Source: Psychroflexus sp. MES1-P1E (GTDB lineage: Bacteria > Bacteroidota > Bacteroidia > Flavobacteriales > Flavobacteriaceae). From it: 64,000 nt of DNA. The first letter of the stretch is position 1; each line of letters starts with the position of its first letter. Shown piece after piece: positions 35,458 to 44,900 of the stretch. The stretch spans positions 1-64,000 of the forward strand of contig NZ_PJBS01000351.1 in NCBI RefSeq assembly GCF_002836055.1, written 5' to 3'. Made by a program: the position numbers and the translations under genes. Under the pieces are notes generated by a model, which was given only the letters and a program-made list of their open reading frames with translations, did not search any database and had not been told where the DNA came from.

Positions 35458-37781
35458 TATAAATTTAAACTTTGATGGGTTATAATAGCATCGTTCACAA
35501 TAAATGGCTTGGGTATTTTGTCTTCGGGGCGCTCTTTTACTGAAAATAAAGGATGACTCAACAAATCAAAGCTGATTTCTTTAAAGGTAAACTCAACAGG
35601 TTGTGTCTTGTCCACTTCAAATTCAAATGACAATGGAACTTGGTTCACCACATAATAGTCAATGATATTTTTCTGAAACCGATTGGTGTGTATATGAGAA
35701 CTTCCTTCATCATTAGCGTCGTAAAAATCGGCGGTAACTCCGTTAACCGTAAAGGATTCAAAATTGGCTTTTGTAGCTTCAGACACTACAATTCTATTTA
35801 TATTTCGTTGATAGTCTAATTGAATTCTGAATTTTTTAAACCTAAAACTTGAAGGTTCTAAGGTGTCTACTTGAATTTGAGAACTCGGGATGGCTTTCAA
35901 GTCTGCTATTGACGATTTGGTATAGGCCGAGCTGTATTTACTTTGGTAATCTAGTGAAGCGGTTAAGTCCTTGGCTTCCTTAAAATAGGGGGAAGTCCAC
36001 GAGTCTAGCTCATCGTCGTAAGTGAACCAATGAGCTGTATCGGTGCTAGAGTCTAAAGCATAGACTAAGCTATTAGGACGAGGCTGAGTTACATCAAAAC
36101 CAGACGAAAGATGCGCTTTTATAAAAAAGCCTATCGCCACCAGCAGTGCTAGAGTGGCAACCCCTTTTTTAATAGAGAAATAGCCGAAAATGGGCAATAA
36201 GTTACCAAATAACAGAACGGTGAAAACAGCACTCACCACCCCCGTTTTAAGACCTAATCCCACAGGGAAAAATTGAATAAAAGGAGCTATAATGCTTAAA
36301 GAAGGTAGTATTAAAATCAGAAGAAAAAGATAAGACGGCACTTGAAACCTCACCATTAAGAAGAAAGCAAAAAGCGTAAAAAATAAAGGGATAATAAAAA
36401 AGGCTGCTCCTTTAAGAAAGATATTCAATAAAAACAAAACTATAAACCACGTTATAAGAGGAGCAATCATAGCATTTTTCGGGTTTAACCTATGGTCGAA
36501 AAACTGATAAATGCTAAATACCAAAAACAAAGTAAAGGCAACAAAAACAACGATATAATCATGCCCATTATAGGGGAATCCTTGCAAAATAGAGGAATAC
36601 TCTGGATAAATCTGAAGTAATAATGGCCAAGCAAAGTAGATAAGGAGTCCAGATAAAAGTAAACTAAGCAACCAAGGGACAAACCCTAAAAAAATTTCTT
36701 TTCTGGTCAGAGACTTAGTTTTTAGTCCATAAATTAAGATAAAAATGAAGATCGCAAAAGCAACAGCATAGATGAACCACACCCCTGAAAATGGATAATG
36801 GAAAAGTCCCAACCCTGTTACTGTAAAATAGACTTGATCCTGCTGAGAGGTTAAGTTTGAAAGATCTGTATTGGAAAAGCCTTCTAGTGAAGACATCAGG
36901 TAATCCCCTTGATGAGCTAAAGAACCTTTATCCAGCCGACTTGGTGTATCCAAGGCGGTATGATAATCGAAATGATCGTCTATGAAGGCATAGAAAAAGC
37001 TGGGGACGTCTGCAATTTCTCTAAATACTGTAGAGTCTGTATCGTTGGGTAGAAGTTTATACACGCTATACATAAGAGAGTTGGCGAGCGGATGGTGGCC
37101 TTGAGATTCTCCAAAAAGCTCTATCAATTTAGAATTCCCATAATTGGTCTCCACAATCATATTACTTGGACCCCCGCTTCCGCGAGATTCAAAATTCAGG
37201 ACCAAACCGACCTCATTGATCCAAGGGTGCTCTTTGGCAAACAATTCTGCCCCAGAAAGACCTACTTCTTCACCATCGGAAAAAAGAATAATAATGTCAT
37301 TTTGAAAAGAAGGCTTGCTCGCTTTAAAAGCTCTTACTGCTTCTAGAATGGCGGCTACTCCAGAAGCTGCATCACTTGCTCCAGGGGAAGAGTGAACGGC
37401 AGAATCGTAATGAGAAAGAAGTAATAAAGCCTTAGAGTTTGGCGAAGAATCTGTGGCTTCTAGCCTTGTAATAATATTTTCTGGAGCTGTGAGAACTCCC
37501 TTCTTGGAAAGCACAAAGCCTTGCTGAGTTTGAACTTGAAGATCCATTTTTTCAAGTTCATTTACTATATAATTTCGTTTGGAATTATGAGAATCAGAAC
37601 CTATGTAGTGCGGTTCGTTACCAATATTTTTGACATGCTCGAAGGCCCTGAGTGTTGAAAACTCTTTAGATTGAGTGGATAAATCGGTGATTTCTGAAGG
37701 ATAAAGATCATAAAAAACATACCAAACGGCAGTGATTATCACTAGTAAACTTATAATAGCTTTATAATCTTTTTTTCTCAT
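35457..37781 (-). CDS. Membrane-bound M28 zinc aminopeptidase
   Basis: A 774-residue protein. After one N-terminal helix comes an M28 peptidase domain (about 70-310) with the metal ligands in LLSHYDSAVHSSPGASDAASG, the catalytic glutamate pair in SDGEEVGLSGAE, an acid residue in NFESRGSGG, and a final histidine in DDHFDYHTALDTPSRLD. Next are about eight membrane helices (about 330-570) and a beta-rich tail. The layout matches Fxna/ER-metallopeptidase-like proteins. It should trim peptides outside the cytoplasm. It overlaps both neighbours by one base. Confidence 0.87.
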   Translation of the reverse strand: MRKKDYKAIISLLVIITAVWYVFYDLYPSEITDLSTQSKEFSTLRAFEHVKNIGNEPHYIGSDSHNSKRNYIVNELEKMDLQVQTQQGFVLSKKGVLTAPENIITRLEATDSSPNSKALLLLSHYDSAVHSSPGASDAASGVAAILEAVRAFKASKPSFQNDIIILFSDGEEVGLSGAELFAKEHPWINEVGLVLNFESRGSGGPSNMIVETNYGNSKLIELFGESQGHHPLANSLMYSVYKLLPNDTDSTVFREIADVPSFFYAFIDDHFDYHTALDTPSRLDKGSLAHQGDYLMSSLEGFSNTDLSNLTSQQDQVYFTVTGLGLFHYPFSGVWFIYAVAFAIFIFILIYGLKTKSLTRKEIFLGFVPWLLSLLLSGLLIYFAWPLLLQIYPEYSSILQGFPYNGHDYIVVFVAFTLFLVFSIYQFFDHRLNPKNAMIAPLITWFIVLFLLNIFLKGAAFFIIPLFFTLFAFFLMVRFQVPSYLFLLILILPSLSIIAPFIQFFPVGLGLKTGVVSAVFTVLLFGNLLPIFGYFSIKKGVATLALLVAIGFFIKAHLSSGFDVTQPRPNSLVYALDSSTDTAHWFTYDDELDSWTSPYFKEAKDLTASLDYQSKYSSAYTKSSIADLKAIPSSQIQVDTLEPSSFRFKKFRIQLDYQRNINRIVVSEATKANFESFTVNGVTADFYDANDEGSSHIHTNRFQKNIIDYYVVNQVPLSFEFEVDKTQPVEFTFKEISFDLLSHPLFSVKERPEDKIPKPFIVNDAIITHQSLNL

Positions 37782-38131
37782 TAGTCCCTTTTTACTATAG
37801 CATAATAATCATCTTCCAAAGGTAAATAACCTTGGTCATAAATAAAGTAATACACCCGACCAGATTTTGTGGTGTAGAGATTTGTGAAATAGGTGAAATT
37901 AAAACCTTTTTCTAAAAGTTTGTCTCGAGTGGTCTTGGTTTTTTGATCTGTATTGATACTTTGTAAAATTCTGTAATTTTTCTTAAGCTTATTGTTGACG
38001 TTCCTTACTATCTTTCTAGACTCGCTATTCAATCTATTATTGTAGGTACTCCTACAATAATCGGAACAGAACTTTTTGTCGATTCTTCCCGACAGCGGTT
38101 CTCCACAGGAGAGGCATTTGGGTTTTTCCAT
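37781..38131 (-). CDS. Small zinc-ribbon protein
   Basis: A 116-residue protein of unknown function. It starts with a four-cysteine zinc-binding knuckle (C6, C9, C22, C26: CLSCGEP then FCSDYC), followed by a basic helical part and a C-terminal segment with several tyrosines (YTTKSGRVYYFIYDQGYLP). It is common in Flavobacteria. It is the first gene of the operon with the M28 peptidase and the SDR protein. Confidence 0.7.
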   Translation of the reverse strand: MEKPKCLSCGEPLSGRIDKKFCSDYCRSTYNNRLNSESRKIVRNVNNKLKKNYRILQSINTDQKTKTTRDKLLEKGFNFTYFTNLYTTKSGRVYYFIYDQGYLPLEDDYYAIVKRD

Positions 38132-38217
38132 AGCTTAAGAGATTAAGTGTAGAGTAAATATAAAAAAATCCCTCAATAGTTATATTAAGGGATAGGAAGA
38201 CTTTATATAAAGATGTA

Positions 38218-38401
38218 TGCCAAATTAAACCTATAGTGTCGCCATAAATTGTTTCTTTTTTGCCTGCTTTTTATCAAAAATAATTACCGTAACTAAGGCT
38301 ATACTAATTATTTTTAATTTCAATCAATCAAAAAACCTGTGCTGAGCTGCGTGGTAGTATAATTCAATTTATTTATACCACATTATAAATTTAATTTGGT
38401 A
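38218..38401 (-). repeat. MITE-like repeat, copy C (inverted)
   Basis: A 184-bp copy with the best-kept ends. The plus strand starts TGCCAAATTAAACCTATA and ends TTTAATTTGGTA, forming imperfect terminal inverted repeats. It is inverted relative to copies A and B, more than 21 kb away. It ends one base before the stop codon of the OmpA gene, between that gene and the zinc-ribbon operon. No ORF is inside. Confidence 0.8.
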
Positions 38402-40300
38402 TTAGTCTACAATTTTGAATTCTGAACGCCGATTTTCTTCGTGTTCTTCCTCACTACATCCAGAAATACAATCTTTTATAATCTCACTTTTCCCTTTACC
38501 TTCAGAGGATAATCTTTCAGGATCAACTCCGTTTTCGGTCAAGTAAGCTACTGTACTTTCAGCTCTGTCTTGTGATAATTTCATGTTGTAAGCCCCTGAA
38601 CCTCTTTCATCGGTATGGCTAACCACTTGAATGTTTATGTTTTCATTTTCTTTAAGAATTTCAATTAGTTTATCCAATTCAAAAGCAGCTTCTGGCTTTA
38701 TGTTGGCTTTGTTATAATCAAAAAAGATACGTTCTTGAAGAATTAAAATCTCAGCTTCAGTAGATGTCATCTCTGGTACTAAAGCGACTCTCATTACCAT
38801 TTGTAGCTGAGGAACTTCAAATGAATTGGATTGACTCTCATAGCCTTCAGCATTCACTTGCAAATCAAACTTCTTTCCAGTTGGTAAAAAGTTTCTGCTA
38901 TTACCCCTAGCAGTCGTTCTGCTCCTAGAATATTCATTTTGGGTGGTATCGTAGAAAATAAGTTGAGCCTCTTGGATATGAACTTCAGTAGTAGCATCTA
39001 CAACTTCAACCAATACAGAAGTCTGTTCAAGTGGACTTACCAATTTGGCTCGGTATATATTGTCGGTTCGTTCTTCTTTTTTATTAGTAGTTCTATTAGA
39101 AGACACAAAGCCTAATTCTACGTTACCATTATAAGTAAACGCAAAATCATCGGCATTACTGTTTAATGGGTGACCTAAGTTTTGAGGAGGGGTAAAGTTA
39201 CCAGAATCTACTTTAGAATAAAAAACATCCAAGCCACCAAGACCTAGATGTCCATCGCTGGAGAAATACAGCATCTCCTCTTCATCGACGAATGGAAAGT
39301 TTTCTCTTCCCTCTGTATTGAGAGTGGGCCCTAGGTTTTGTGGAGATCCGTAAGTTCCATCGACATTAATATCCACAACATAGAGATCTGAAGATCCATA
39401 ACCTCCGGCTCTATCACTTGAAAAATAAAGCTGACTCCCGTCTGGGCTTAAGGCTGGGTTTGAATTGGAAAATGAAATATCATTAAAAGGCAAGTCTTGG
39501 ATATCTTGGAACATTCCGTTAACTAATGTTGCTTTATAAATTTTAAGATTGTTCACTCCGTTGTCATCTTTTCTATACTTTTCGTATAAAAAGTCGTTTC
39601 TAGTAAAGTATAAAGTCGATTTATCCTTAGTGATAGCAATAGAGCCTTCGTGGTATTTGGTATTGATATATCCTGTGATTTCAATTGGATTTTTAAATGT
39701 CCCCGCAACATTTTCAGCCACAAAAATATCTAAAGAAGGTTCGTTATCCCATCCATATGTTTTACGAGATTCGTTCCTTGCTGAAACAAAATAAAGCTTT
39801 CCATCGAACTCGTATGCTCCAAAATCTGAAAAATCCGAGCTTAAGCTGAGTTTATTCAACTCAAATCTTGGGGTCATCGATTGTAAATCCATCAGGTAAT
39901 CTGGATTTTCTAGAAAGACCTTTCCTCTTCGATCCATTGGCGCTTTATCGACAAAATCAAGCATAGCTTTTTTGAAATTATCATACTCCTCGTTAATCAA
40001 AAGAGTTTGAGCGTAATTAAAGTAATCTATAGCCTCTGGATTCCGACTACTTCTTAGATAACGCTTAAATAATCGTTCAGACGCTTCGAAGTTGGAAGTC
40101 TTCATATTAGCTATCGCCAATTGCTTATAAACATAGGCATTAGCTTTTCCCTTTTGAATTAATTTTTCGTAAGCATCAATCGCATCGACATAGGCAAAGC
40201 TTTCGAAGTATTTATCTGCTTTTTTGGTATCGCTGTTTTGGGACCAAAGCATGGTTGATGACAAGCAACAAAAAATACTTAGTATAAATAGGTTTTTCAT
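38402..40300 (-). CDS. OmpA-family TPR/PD40 lipoprotein-like cell-wall protein
   Basis: A 632-residue exported protein; I start it at 40300 (MKNLFILSIFCC). After the signal come TPR-like repeats (about 25-135), a WD40-like/PD40 propeller (about 150-420, with SPDGSQLYFSSDRAGGYGSSDLY-type repeats), a linker domain, and an OmpA-like peptidoglycan-binding domain (about 520-632; FFDYNKANIKPEA, VSHTDERGSGAYNMKLSQDRAE). It should tie outer-membrane machinery to the cell wall. This composition is typical of proteins found next to PorP/SprF in gliding and T9SS loci, and the PorP/SprF gene lies just upstream. Confidence 0.88.
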   Translation of the reverse strand: MKNLFILSIFCCLSSTMLWSQNSDTKKADKYFESFAYVDAIDAYEKLIQKGKANAYVYKQLAIANMKTSNFEASERLFKRYLRSSRNPEAIDYFNYAQTLLINEEYDNFKKAMLDFVDKAPMDRRGKVFLENPDYLMDLQSMTPRFELNKLSLSSDFSDFGAYEFDGKLYFVSARNESRKTYGWDNEPSLDIFVAENVAGTFKNPIEITGYINTKYHEGSIAITKDKSTLYFTRNDFLYEKYRKDDNGVNNLKIYKATLVNGMFQDIQDLPFNDISFSNSNPALSPDGSQLYFSSDRAGGYGSSDLYVVDINVDGTYGSPQNLGPTLNTEGRENFPFVDEEEMLYFSSDGHLGLGGLDVFYSKVDSGNFTPPQNLGHPLNSNADDFAFTYNGNVELGFVSSNRTTNKKEERTDNIYRAKLVSPLEQTSVLVEVVDATTEVHIQEAQLIFYDTTQNEYSRSRTTARGNSRNFLPTGKKFDLQVNAEGYESQSNSFEVPQLQMVMRVALVPEMTSTEAEILILQERIFFDYNKANIKPEAAFELDKLIEILKENENINIQVVSHTDERGSGAYNMKLSQDRAESTVAYLTENGVDPERLSSEGKGKSEIIKDCISGCSEEEHEENRRSEFKIVD

Positions 40301-40318
40301 AATCATGTGGATTTGAGT

Positions 40319-41227
40319 TTAAAAATAGCGAGGAGAAACGTAAGTTTTCTTCTTAAAGAAAATATCGAAAATAATGAAGGCCTCGTAAGAAGGATTGTTC
40401 AAATTACTTTTAGTTGTATCGATAGCAAACCCTACCCGCACTAAATCTGTAAATCTTATACTTGCTAAAGCACTTATAGCATCTTCATATCTATAGGAAA
40501 CGCCTACTTCAAGCTTATCGTGGAATAAGACATTGGCATTCACATCAAAGGAGACTGCTGAACCTAGTTCAGATTTCACTAAAGTAGAAGGTTTGAATTT
40601 GATATGATCGTTGATATCAAACACATAACCGGCTGTCACAAAATAGTGTTGTTTTTCTGAACCAAATTCTCTTCCATCCACTTCTAGGTGAGTAGAACTT
40701 AAGAAATTTGGTACAGAAAGACCTAAATAAAATTTATCTGTATAATATAAAACCCCAGCACCTAAATTAGGATAGATTTCGCTAAGATCTTCTTGAAAAG
40801 CAGGATCCATTTCATCTTGGAGATATAAATCTGTAAAGTTACTATTTTGTAGAGTTGCTCCAGCTTTTATACCAAAAGCCAATTTGCTATTTTGTCCAAC
40901 ATCGATGGTATAGGAAATATCTGCGTAAAGATTAGTTTCATCTACAGGTCCTATTTGATCACTAATAGCTGATAATCCAACACCAAAACCATCTCCTAAA
41001 GGGGTATGTGCATTAAAAGTAAATGTTCGAGGTGCGCCGTCAATTCCAGACCACTGCCCTCTGTACAAAGCACCAACAGAAAGGCTTTCTTTAGAGCCGG
41101 CGTAAGCTGGGTTAACAACGTTCATATTGTACATGTATTGAGTATACTGGGGATCTTGCTGCGCTGTTACGTTGGTGATAGTAAACAAGCACAAGATGGC
41201 GAAAAAAGGTATATATATATATTTCAT
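40319..41227 (-). CDS. PorP/SprF-family outer-membrane protein
   Basis: A 302-residue outer-membrane protein of the PorP/SprF family, used by T9SS to attach or export large adhesins with type B sorting domains. The mature start QQDPQYTQYMYNMNVVNPAYAGS is the diagnostic motif. I start it at 41227 (MKYIYIPFFAIL), which gives a proper signal peptide; an ATG at 41248 adds seven residues. Neighbours are a small CTD protein upstream and an OmpA/PD40 protein downstream, a common trio around one SprF. Confidence 0.92.
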   Translation of the reverse strand: MKYIYIPFFAILCLFTITNVTAQQDPQYTQYMYNMNVVNPAYAGSKESLSVGALYRGQWSGIDGAPRTFTFNAHTPLGDGFGVGLSAISDQIGPVDETNLYADISYTIDVGQNSKLAFGIKAGATLQNSNFTDLYLQDEMDPAFQEDLSEIYPNLGAGVLYYTDKFYLGLSVPNFLSSTHLEVDGREFGSEKQHYFVTAGYVFDINDHIKFKPSTLVKSELGSAVSFDVNANVLFHDKLEVGVSYRYEDAISALASIRFTDLVRVGFAIDTTKSNLNNPSYEAFIIFDIFFKKKTYVSPRYF

Positions 41228-41260
41228 GGATAGGGTTTTCTTCAACAAAACTATAAAGAC

Positions 41261-41644
41261 TTATTGTTCTACGTTAATGTATAGGGCTCCTTTTACACTG
41301 AAACCATATTCGGGATCTTCGATTTCGAAAGCAATCTCATAAAAATAAGTCCCAGTCACCAAGCTATTTCCAGTATCGGAATCTCCAATAAATTCGTCTC
41401 TATAATTGTCTTTGTCATAAATCTTTCGACCATTTCTGTCGAAAATTTCTAAAGTGGCGATTCCTGTTCGGTCTGCAAGACAAGACAAATCAAAATTATC
41501 ATTAAGCCCATCTTGATTTGGAGAAATTCCACCAGAAATTTTACATTCATTTTGATTGGCATTAAGTTCACCTGAATCATCTGAACTACATGAAAGAGAT
41601 AAAATTAAACAAGAGAAAGTAAAAAGGTAGGTTTTAAAATTCAT
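41261..41644 (-). CDS. Mini lipoprotein carrying only a T9SS type B sorting domain
   Basis: A 127-residue protein. A lipoprotein signal (LSLSCSSDD, lipid-bearing cysteine about 19) is followed, after about 15 residues, by a gliding-motility type C-terminal domain: ISPNQDGLNDNFDL, IFDRNGRKIYDK, GTYFYEIAF. This domain normally ends adhesins thousands of residues long, exported with SprF-like helpers. Here there is almost no cargo. It may be a shrunken adhesin, or a lipoprotein that works with the SprF protein next door. I use the start at 41644 (MNFKTYLFTF) because it gives a tidy signal; 41662 is also possible. Confidence 0.8.
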   Translation of the reverse strand: MNFKTYLFTFSCLILSLSCSSDDSGELNANQNECKISGGISPNQDGLNDNFDLSCLADRTGIATLEIFDRNGRKIYDKDNYRDEFIGDSDTGNSLVTGTYFYEIAFEIEDPEYGFSVKGALYINVEQ

Positions 41645-41798
41645 AAAAGTTTGATTATTCATAATAAACGAATTAAGGAAATTTTTAGTATTTAAAGGCT
41701 AAATTTAGTGAATAAAGTTAGAAGAAAAAGAAAAGTCTACCCCCATTTCTTTAAATTTCCAATATCTTAAAGTGATAAGTGAACTGAAGTATTTTTCA

Positions 41799-41806
41799 TA
41801 ATTTTG
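41799..41806 (+). promoter_or_regulatory. Possible -7 box before hflX
   Basis: TAATTTTG fits the Bacteroidota -7 consensus TAnnTTTG exactly and lies 17 bases before the hflX start. I find no clear TTG at the -33 position, so this is tentative. Confidence 0.35.
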
Positions 41807-41823
41807 CTTTTATAAAATAAACT

Positions 41824-43059
41824 ATGCTAGACGCTCAAAATATAAACTATGAAAAAACAGTCCTTATTGGGATTGTTAGTCAGTTTCAAAATGAAGAAAA
41901 ATCCAAGGAATATCTAGATGAGTTAGAATTCCTTACTTATACTGCTGGTGGAGAAGTTTTAAAACGTTTTCAGCAAAAATTAGAGGTTCCAAATCCTAAA
42001 ACTTTTATAGGAAAAGGAAAACTAGAACAAGTAAGAGATTATGTGGAAGAACATCAAGTAGGTACTGCTATTTTTGATGATGAATTATCTCCTGGTCAAC
42101 AAAGAAGTATCGAAAAAATACTCAAGTGCAAAGTGGTCGATAGAACCTACCTTATTATGGATATTTTTGCTCAACGCGCAAAAACAAGTAACGCAAGCAC
42201 TCAAGTAGAACTTGCTCAATACGAATATTTGTTACCAAGACTTGCCGGTCTTTGGACCCACTTAGAGAGACAGCAAGGTGGTATTGGTATGAGAGGCCCT
42301 GGTGAGACTGAAATTGAAACTGATAGACGTATTGTAAGAGATAAAATCACCTTGCTTAAAAAAAAGCTAAAAACCATAGACAAACAGATGGCTGTTCAAC
42401 GTGGGAACAGAGGAAGCCTTGTAAGAGTTGCTCTCGTTGGCTATACCAATGTTGGTAAATCTACGCTGATGAATGTGATAAGCAAAAGTGAAGTTTTTGC
42501 AGAAAATAAGTTATTCGCTACCTTAGACACTACGGTTAGGAAAGTTGTGATCCGTAATCTTCCTTTCTTGCTAACCGATACAGTAGGTTTTATAAGAAAG
42601 TTACCCACTCAACTTGTGGAGTCGTTCAAATCCACCTTAGATGAAGTCAGAGAAGCCGACTTGCTTTTACATGTAGTCGATATCTCTCATGAAAATTTCG
42701 AGGATCACATCGAATCAGTAAATAGTATTTTAGACGATATTAATGCTAAAGATAAACCTTGTATCATGGTCTTTAATAAGATTGATAACTACGAACCTGA
42801 AGTGATCGAAGAAGATGATTTGATGGTTGAAAAATCTTATCAACATTACACCCTTGAAGAGTGGAAAAAAACATGGATGCAGCGGGAAGGCGATAATGTT
42901 TTATTTATCTCGGCAACAGAGAAAGAAAATATTGAAGAGTTTAGAAAAAAAGTCTACGAAACCGCCAGAAAGATACATATTAAACGTTTTCCATATAACA
43001 ACTTCTTATATCCAGAATACGAAGCTTATACTGGAGATGAGGAAGAGATGAAGGATTAA
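41824..43059 (+). CDS. hflX: GTPase HflX
   Basis: A 411-residue GTPase that rescues and splits stalled ribosomes, for example after heat stress. It has the HflX N-terminal domain (GKGKLEQVRDYV) followed by the G domain: GYTNVGKSTLMN (P loop), DTVGFIRKLP (G3) and NKID (G4). The motif GGIGMRGPGETEIETDRR is diagnostic for HflX. It stands alone, converging with the receiver gene at 43069. Confidence 0.96.
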   Translation: MLDAQNINYEKTVLIGIVSQFQNEEKSKEYLDELEFLTYTAGGEVLKRFQQKLEVPNPKTFIGKGKLEQVRDYVEEHQVGTAIFDDELSPGQQRSIEKILKCKVVDRTYLIMDIFAQRAKTSNASTQVELAQYEYLLPRLAGLWTHLERQQGGIGMRGPGETEIETDRRIVRDKITLLKKKLKTIDKQMAVQRGNRGSLVRVALVGYTNVGKSTLMNVISKSEVFAENKLFATLDTTVRKVVIRNLPFLLTDTVGFIRKLPTQLVESFKSTLDEVREADLLLHVVDISHENFEDHIESVNSILDDINAKDKPCIMVFNKIDNYEPEVIEEDDLMVEKSYQHYTLEEWKKTWMQREGDNVLFISATEKENIEEFRKKVYETARKIHIKRFPYNNFLYPEYEAYTGDEEEMKD

Positions 43060-43068
43060 AGCCCGCTC

Positions 43069-43473
43069 TTAATTTTCAAAAAAGGGCTGAAGCTGTTTAA
43101 GCTGTTTTAATTGATTTAGTTTTTCAATATTAATAGGTTTTTCTATAAAATCGATGACTACTGGATAGGTTTCCGATTTTTCTTTATCGGAAAGATCTAT
43201 TGAAGAGGTAACGACCAAAACATGACAGTAATTGGTTAATCCAATAGATTTGAGTTTATCCATAAATTGCCAGCCATCAAGGTTTGGCATATTTACATCT
43301 AGGAAAATCAAAAACTTTGTATCCTCATTTTTGTATTCAGAAATGTAATCCAAAGTCTCGTATCCGTTTGAAAACGACTTAGGATGACTAGAAAAGTCTG
43401 CATGACCCATCATTTTCTCGTAGATAAAAAGGACCATCTTGTCGTCGTCCACATTTAAAACTTTTAATTTCAT
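43069..43473 (-). CDS. Single-domain response regulator
   Basis: A 134-residue receiver-only protein. D9/D10, phosphoacceptor D59 (IFLDVNMP), T89 and K112 (EKP) are present. It has no output domain. It follows the GAF kinase at 43530 after 56 bases on the same strand and is its natural target. It resembles the receiver at 1994, but each is accompanied by its own GAF/PAS kinase. Confidence 0.85.
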   Translation of the reverse strand: MKLKVLNVDDDKMVLFIYEKMMGHADFSSHPKSFSNGYETLDYISEYKNEDTKFLIFLDVNMPNLDGWQFMDKLKSIGLTNYCHVLVVTSSIDLSDKEKSETYPVVIDFIEKPINIEKLNQLKQLKQLQPFFEN

Positions 43474-43529
43474 ATTTTTATTTTATTGAGTTTTTAAATA
43501 GGGTTATAATAAACTAAAAATATTTTGGC

Positions 43530-44738
43530 TCATAAGACTTGTTTAGGAAGGTTGAAGCTAAGCGTACTACCGCTTCCAAGTTTAGAAGTTACCCAGATGT
43601 CACCTCCTAAGTTTAAGATGATTTTTTTGCAAACTGCCAGCCCCATCCCTACTCCAGCATCACTCTGGGAGTCTTCCTTGTAAAAAGGTCTAAAGATTTT
43701 ATCTAGGTTGGATTCTTTTATGCCCAAACCATTATCAGAAATATGAATAACCCATCGATTAGACTCCTTTTTGATTTTTATTTCAATAACTAAAGGTCTT
43801 ATTTTAGATCTGTACTTTATAGCATTACCTATTAAATTCCGTAAGACTATTGAAAATGAAGTTTTAGAAGTATGAATTTTAGGAAGTTCAGAATAGTTTA
43901 TGGCAATAGTATTGGATTTGATAATTGGTAAATTAAGATCTATAATACTTTCAATAATTGGCTCTACATCTACACGCTCATTGACATCTTTCTGTGAAGT
44001 CAATTTGGCAAAAGCAAGTATCTCATAGATAAGCCCTGTCATTTTATGAGTGCTTTGTTTGGCATAGTTGATGTATTGCAGAGCCTCTTCACCAAGACTT
44101 GTTCCTGTATCACTTTGTAATAATTCTAAAAATCCCTGAATGCTATCTAAAGGGTTTTTAAGATCATGAGCTATAGAATAAGCAACTTCTTCGGTTTGAT
44201 TCTTTTGAGCTTCCAATTGAGAATAGACTTTTTTTAACTCTAAAGATTTCTTACGAGACTCAAACAGGCGTTCTACTAGTTTTGCAAGAGATTTGAGGGC
44301 TTGTATTTGTGATGTAGATAAAACTTTAGGTTTGTGATCAAAAACGCACAATGTACCTAAGGCATAGCCTTCCTTACTCATAAGAGGGATACCCGCATAA
44401 AAAGCAATTTTTGGATCTTTGGTAACTAAAGGATTTTCTTTAAATCTTTCATCTAAACTAGCATCATTGACAATAAGTGATTTTTTTGGAGTATTTATAG
44501 CATGTGCACAAAAGGCTATATCTCTTGAGGTTTCCTTCAAATCTGTTCCTTGCCTAGATTTAAAGACTTGTTTCTTGGAATCAATTAGTGTGACAAGTGA
44601 TATTGAAGTATCGCAAATATCTGAAGCTAGTTTTGTAATCAAATCATAATCTTCATCTGGAAGATCGTCTAGTAATTGGTGGCTTTGTAAGTCTTTTAAG
44701 CGTTCTACTTCATTATCTGGAATCAGTGGCTTTTTCAT
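43530..44738 (-). CDS. GAF-domain histidine kinase
   Basis: A 402-residue soluble kinase and paralogue of the one at 10656: a GAF domain (about 15-160), a short coiled coil, HisKA with H191 in IAHDLKNPLDS, and HATPase with NLIGNAIKYR, DNGLGI and VGMGLA. The histidine is at the same residue number in both. It sits between a multi-PAS sensor without kinase (upstream) and a lone receiver (downstream), so these three may form a unit in which the PAS protein modulates this kinase. No LytTR-type site precedes it. Confidence 0.88.
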   Translation of the reverse strand: MKKPLIPDNEVERLKDLQSHQLLDDLPDEDYDLITKLASDICDTSISLVTLIDSKKQVFKSRQGTDLKETSRDIAFCAHAINTPKKSLIVNDASLDERFKENPLVTKDPKIAFYAGIPLMSKEGYALGTLCVFDHKPKVLSTSQIQALKSLAKLVERLFESRKKSLELKKVYSQLEAQKNQTEEVAYSIAHDLKNPLDSIQGFLELLQSDTGTSLGEEALQYINYAKQSTHKMTGLIYEILAFAKLTSQKDVNERVDVEPIIESIIDLNLPIIKSNTIAINYSELPKIHTSKTSFSIVLRNLIGNAIKYRSKIRPLVIEIKIKKESNRWVIHISDNGLGIKESNLDKIFRPFYKEDSQSDAGVGMGLAVCKKIILNLGGDIWVTSKLGSGSTLSFNLPKQVL

Positions 44739-44900
44739 ATTAATGTGACTTTAAGGGAATATTTTGTTGAAGTTATACCTTCATCAACTTTAAAATTCAG
44801 ATTAATTCATGTTAACAAAATTAGGCATATTTTCTAAAAAAGAGGCAATTAAAGACCTTTTTTAAAAGTATTGTTTTAAAGGGAAAACCATCTCAAAAAT

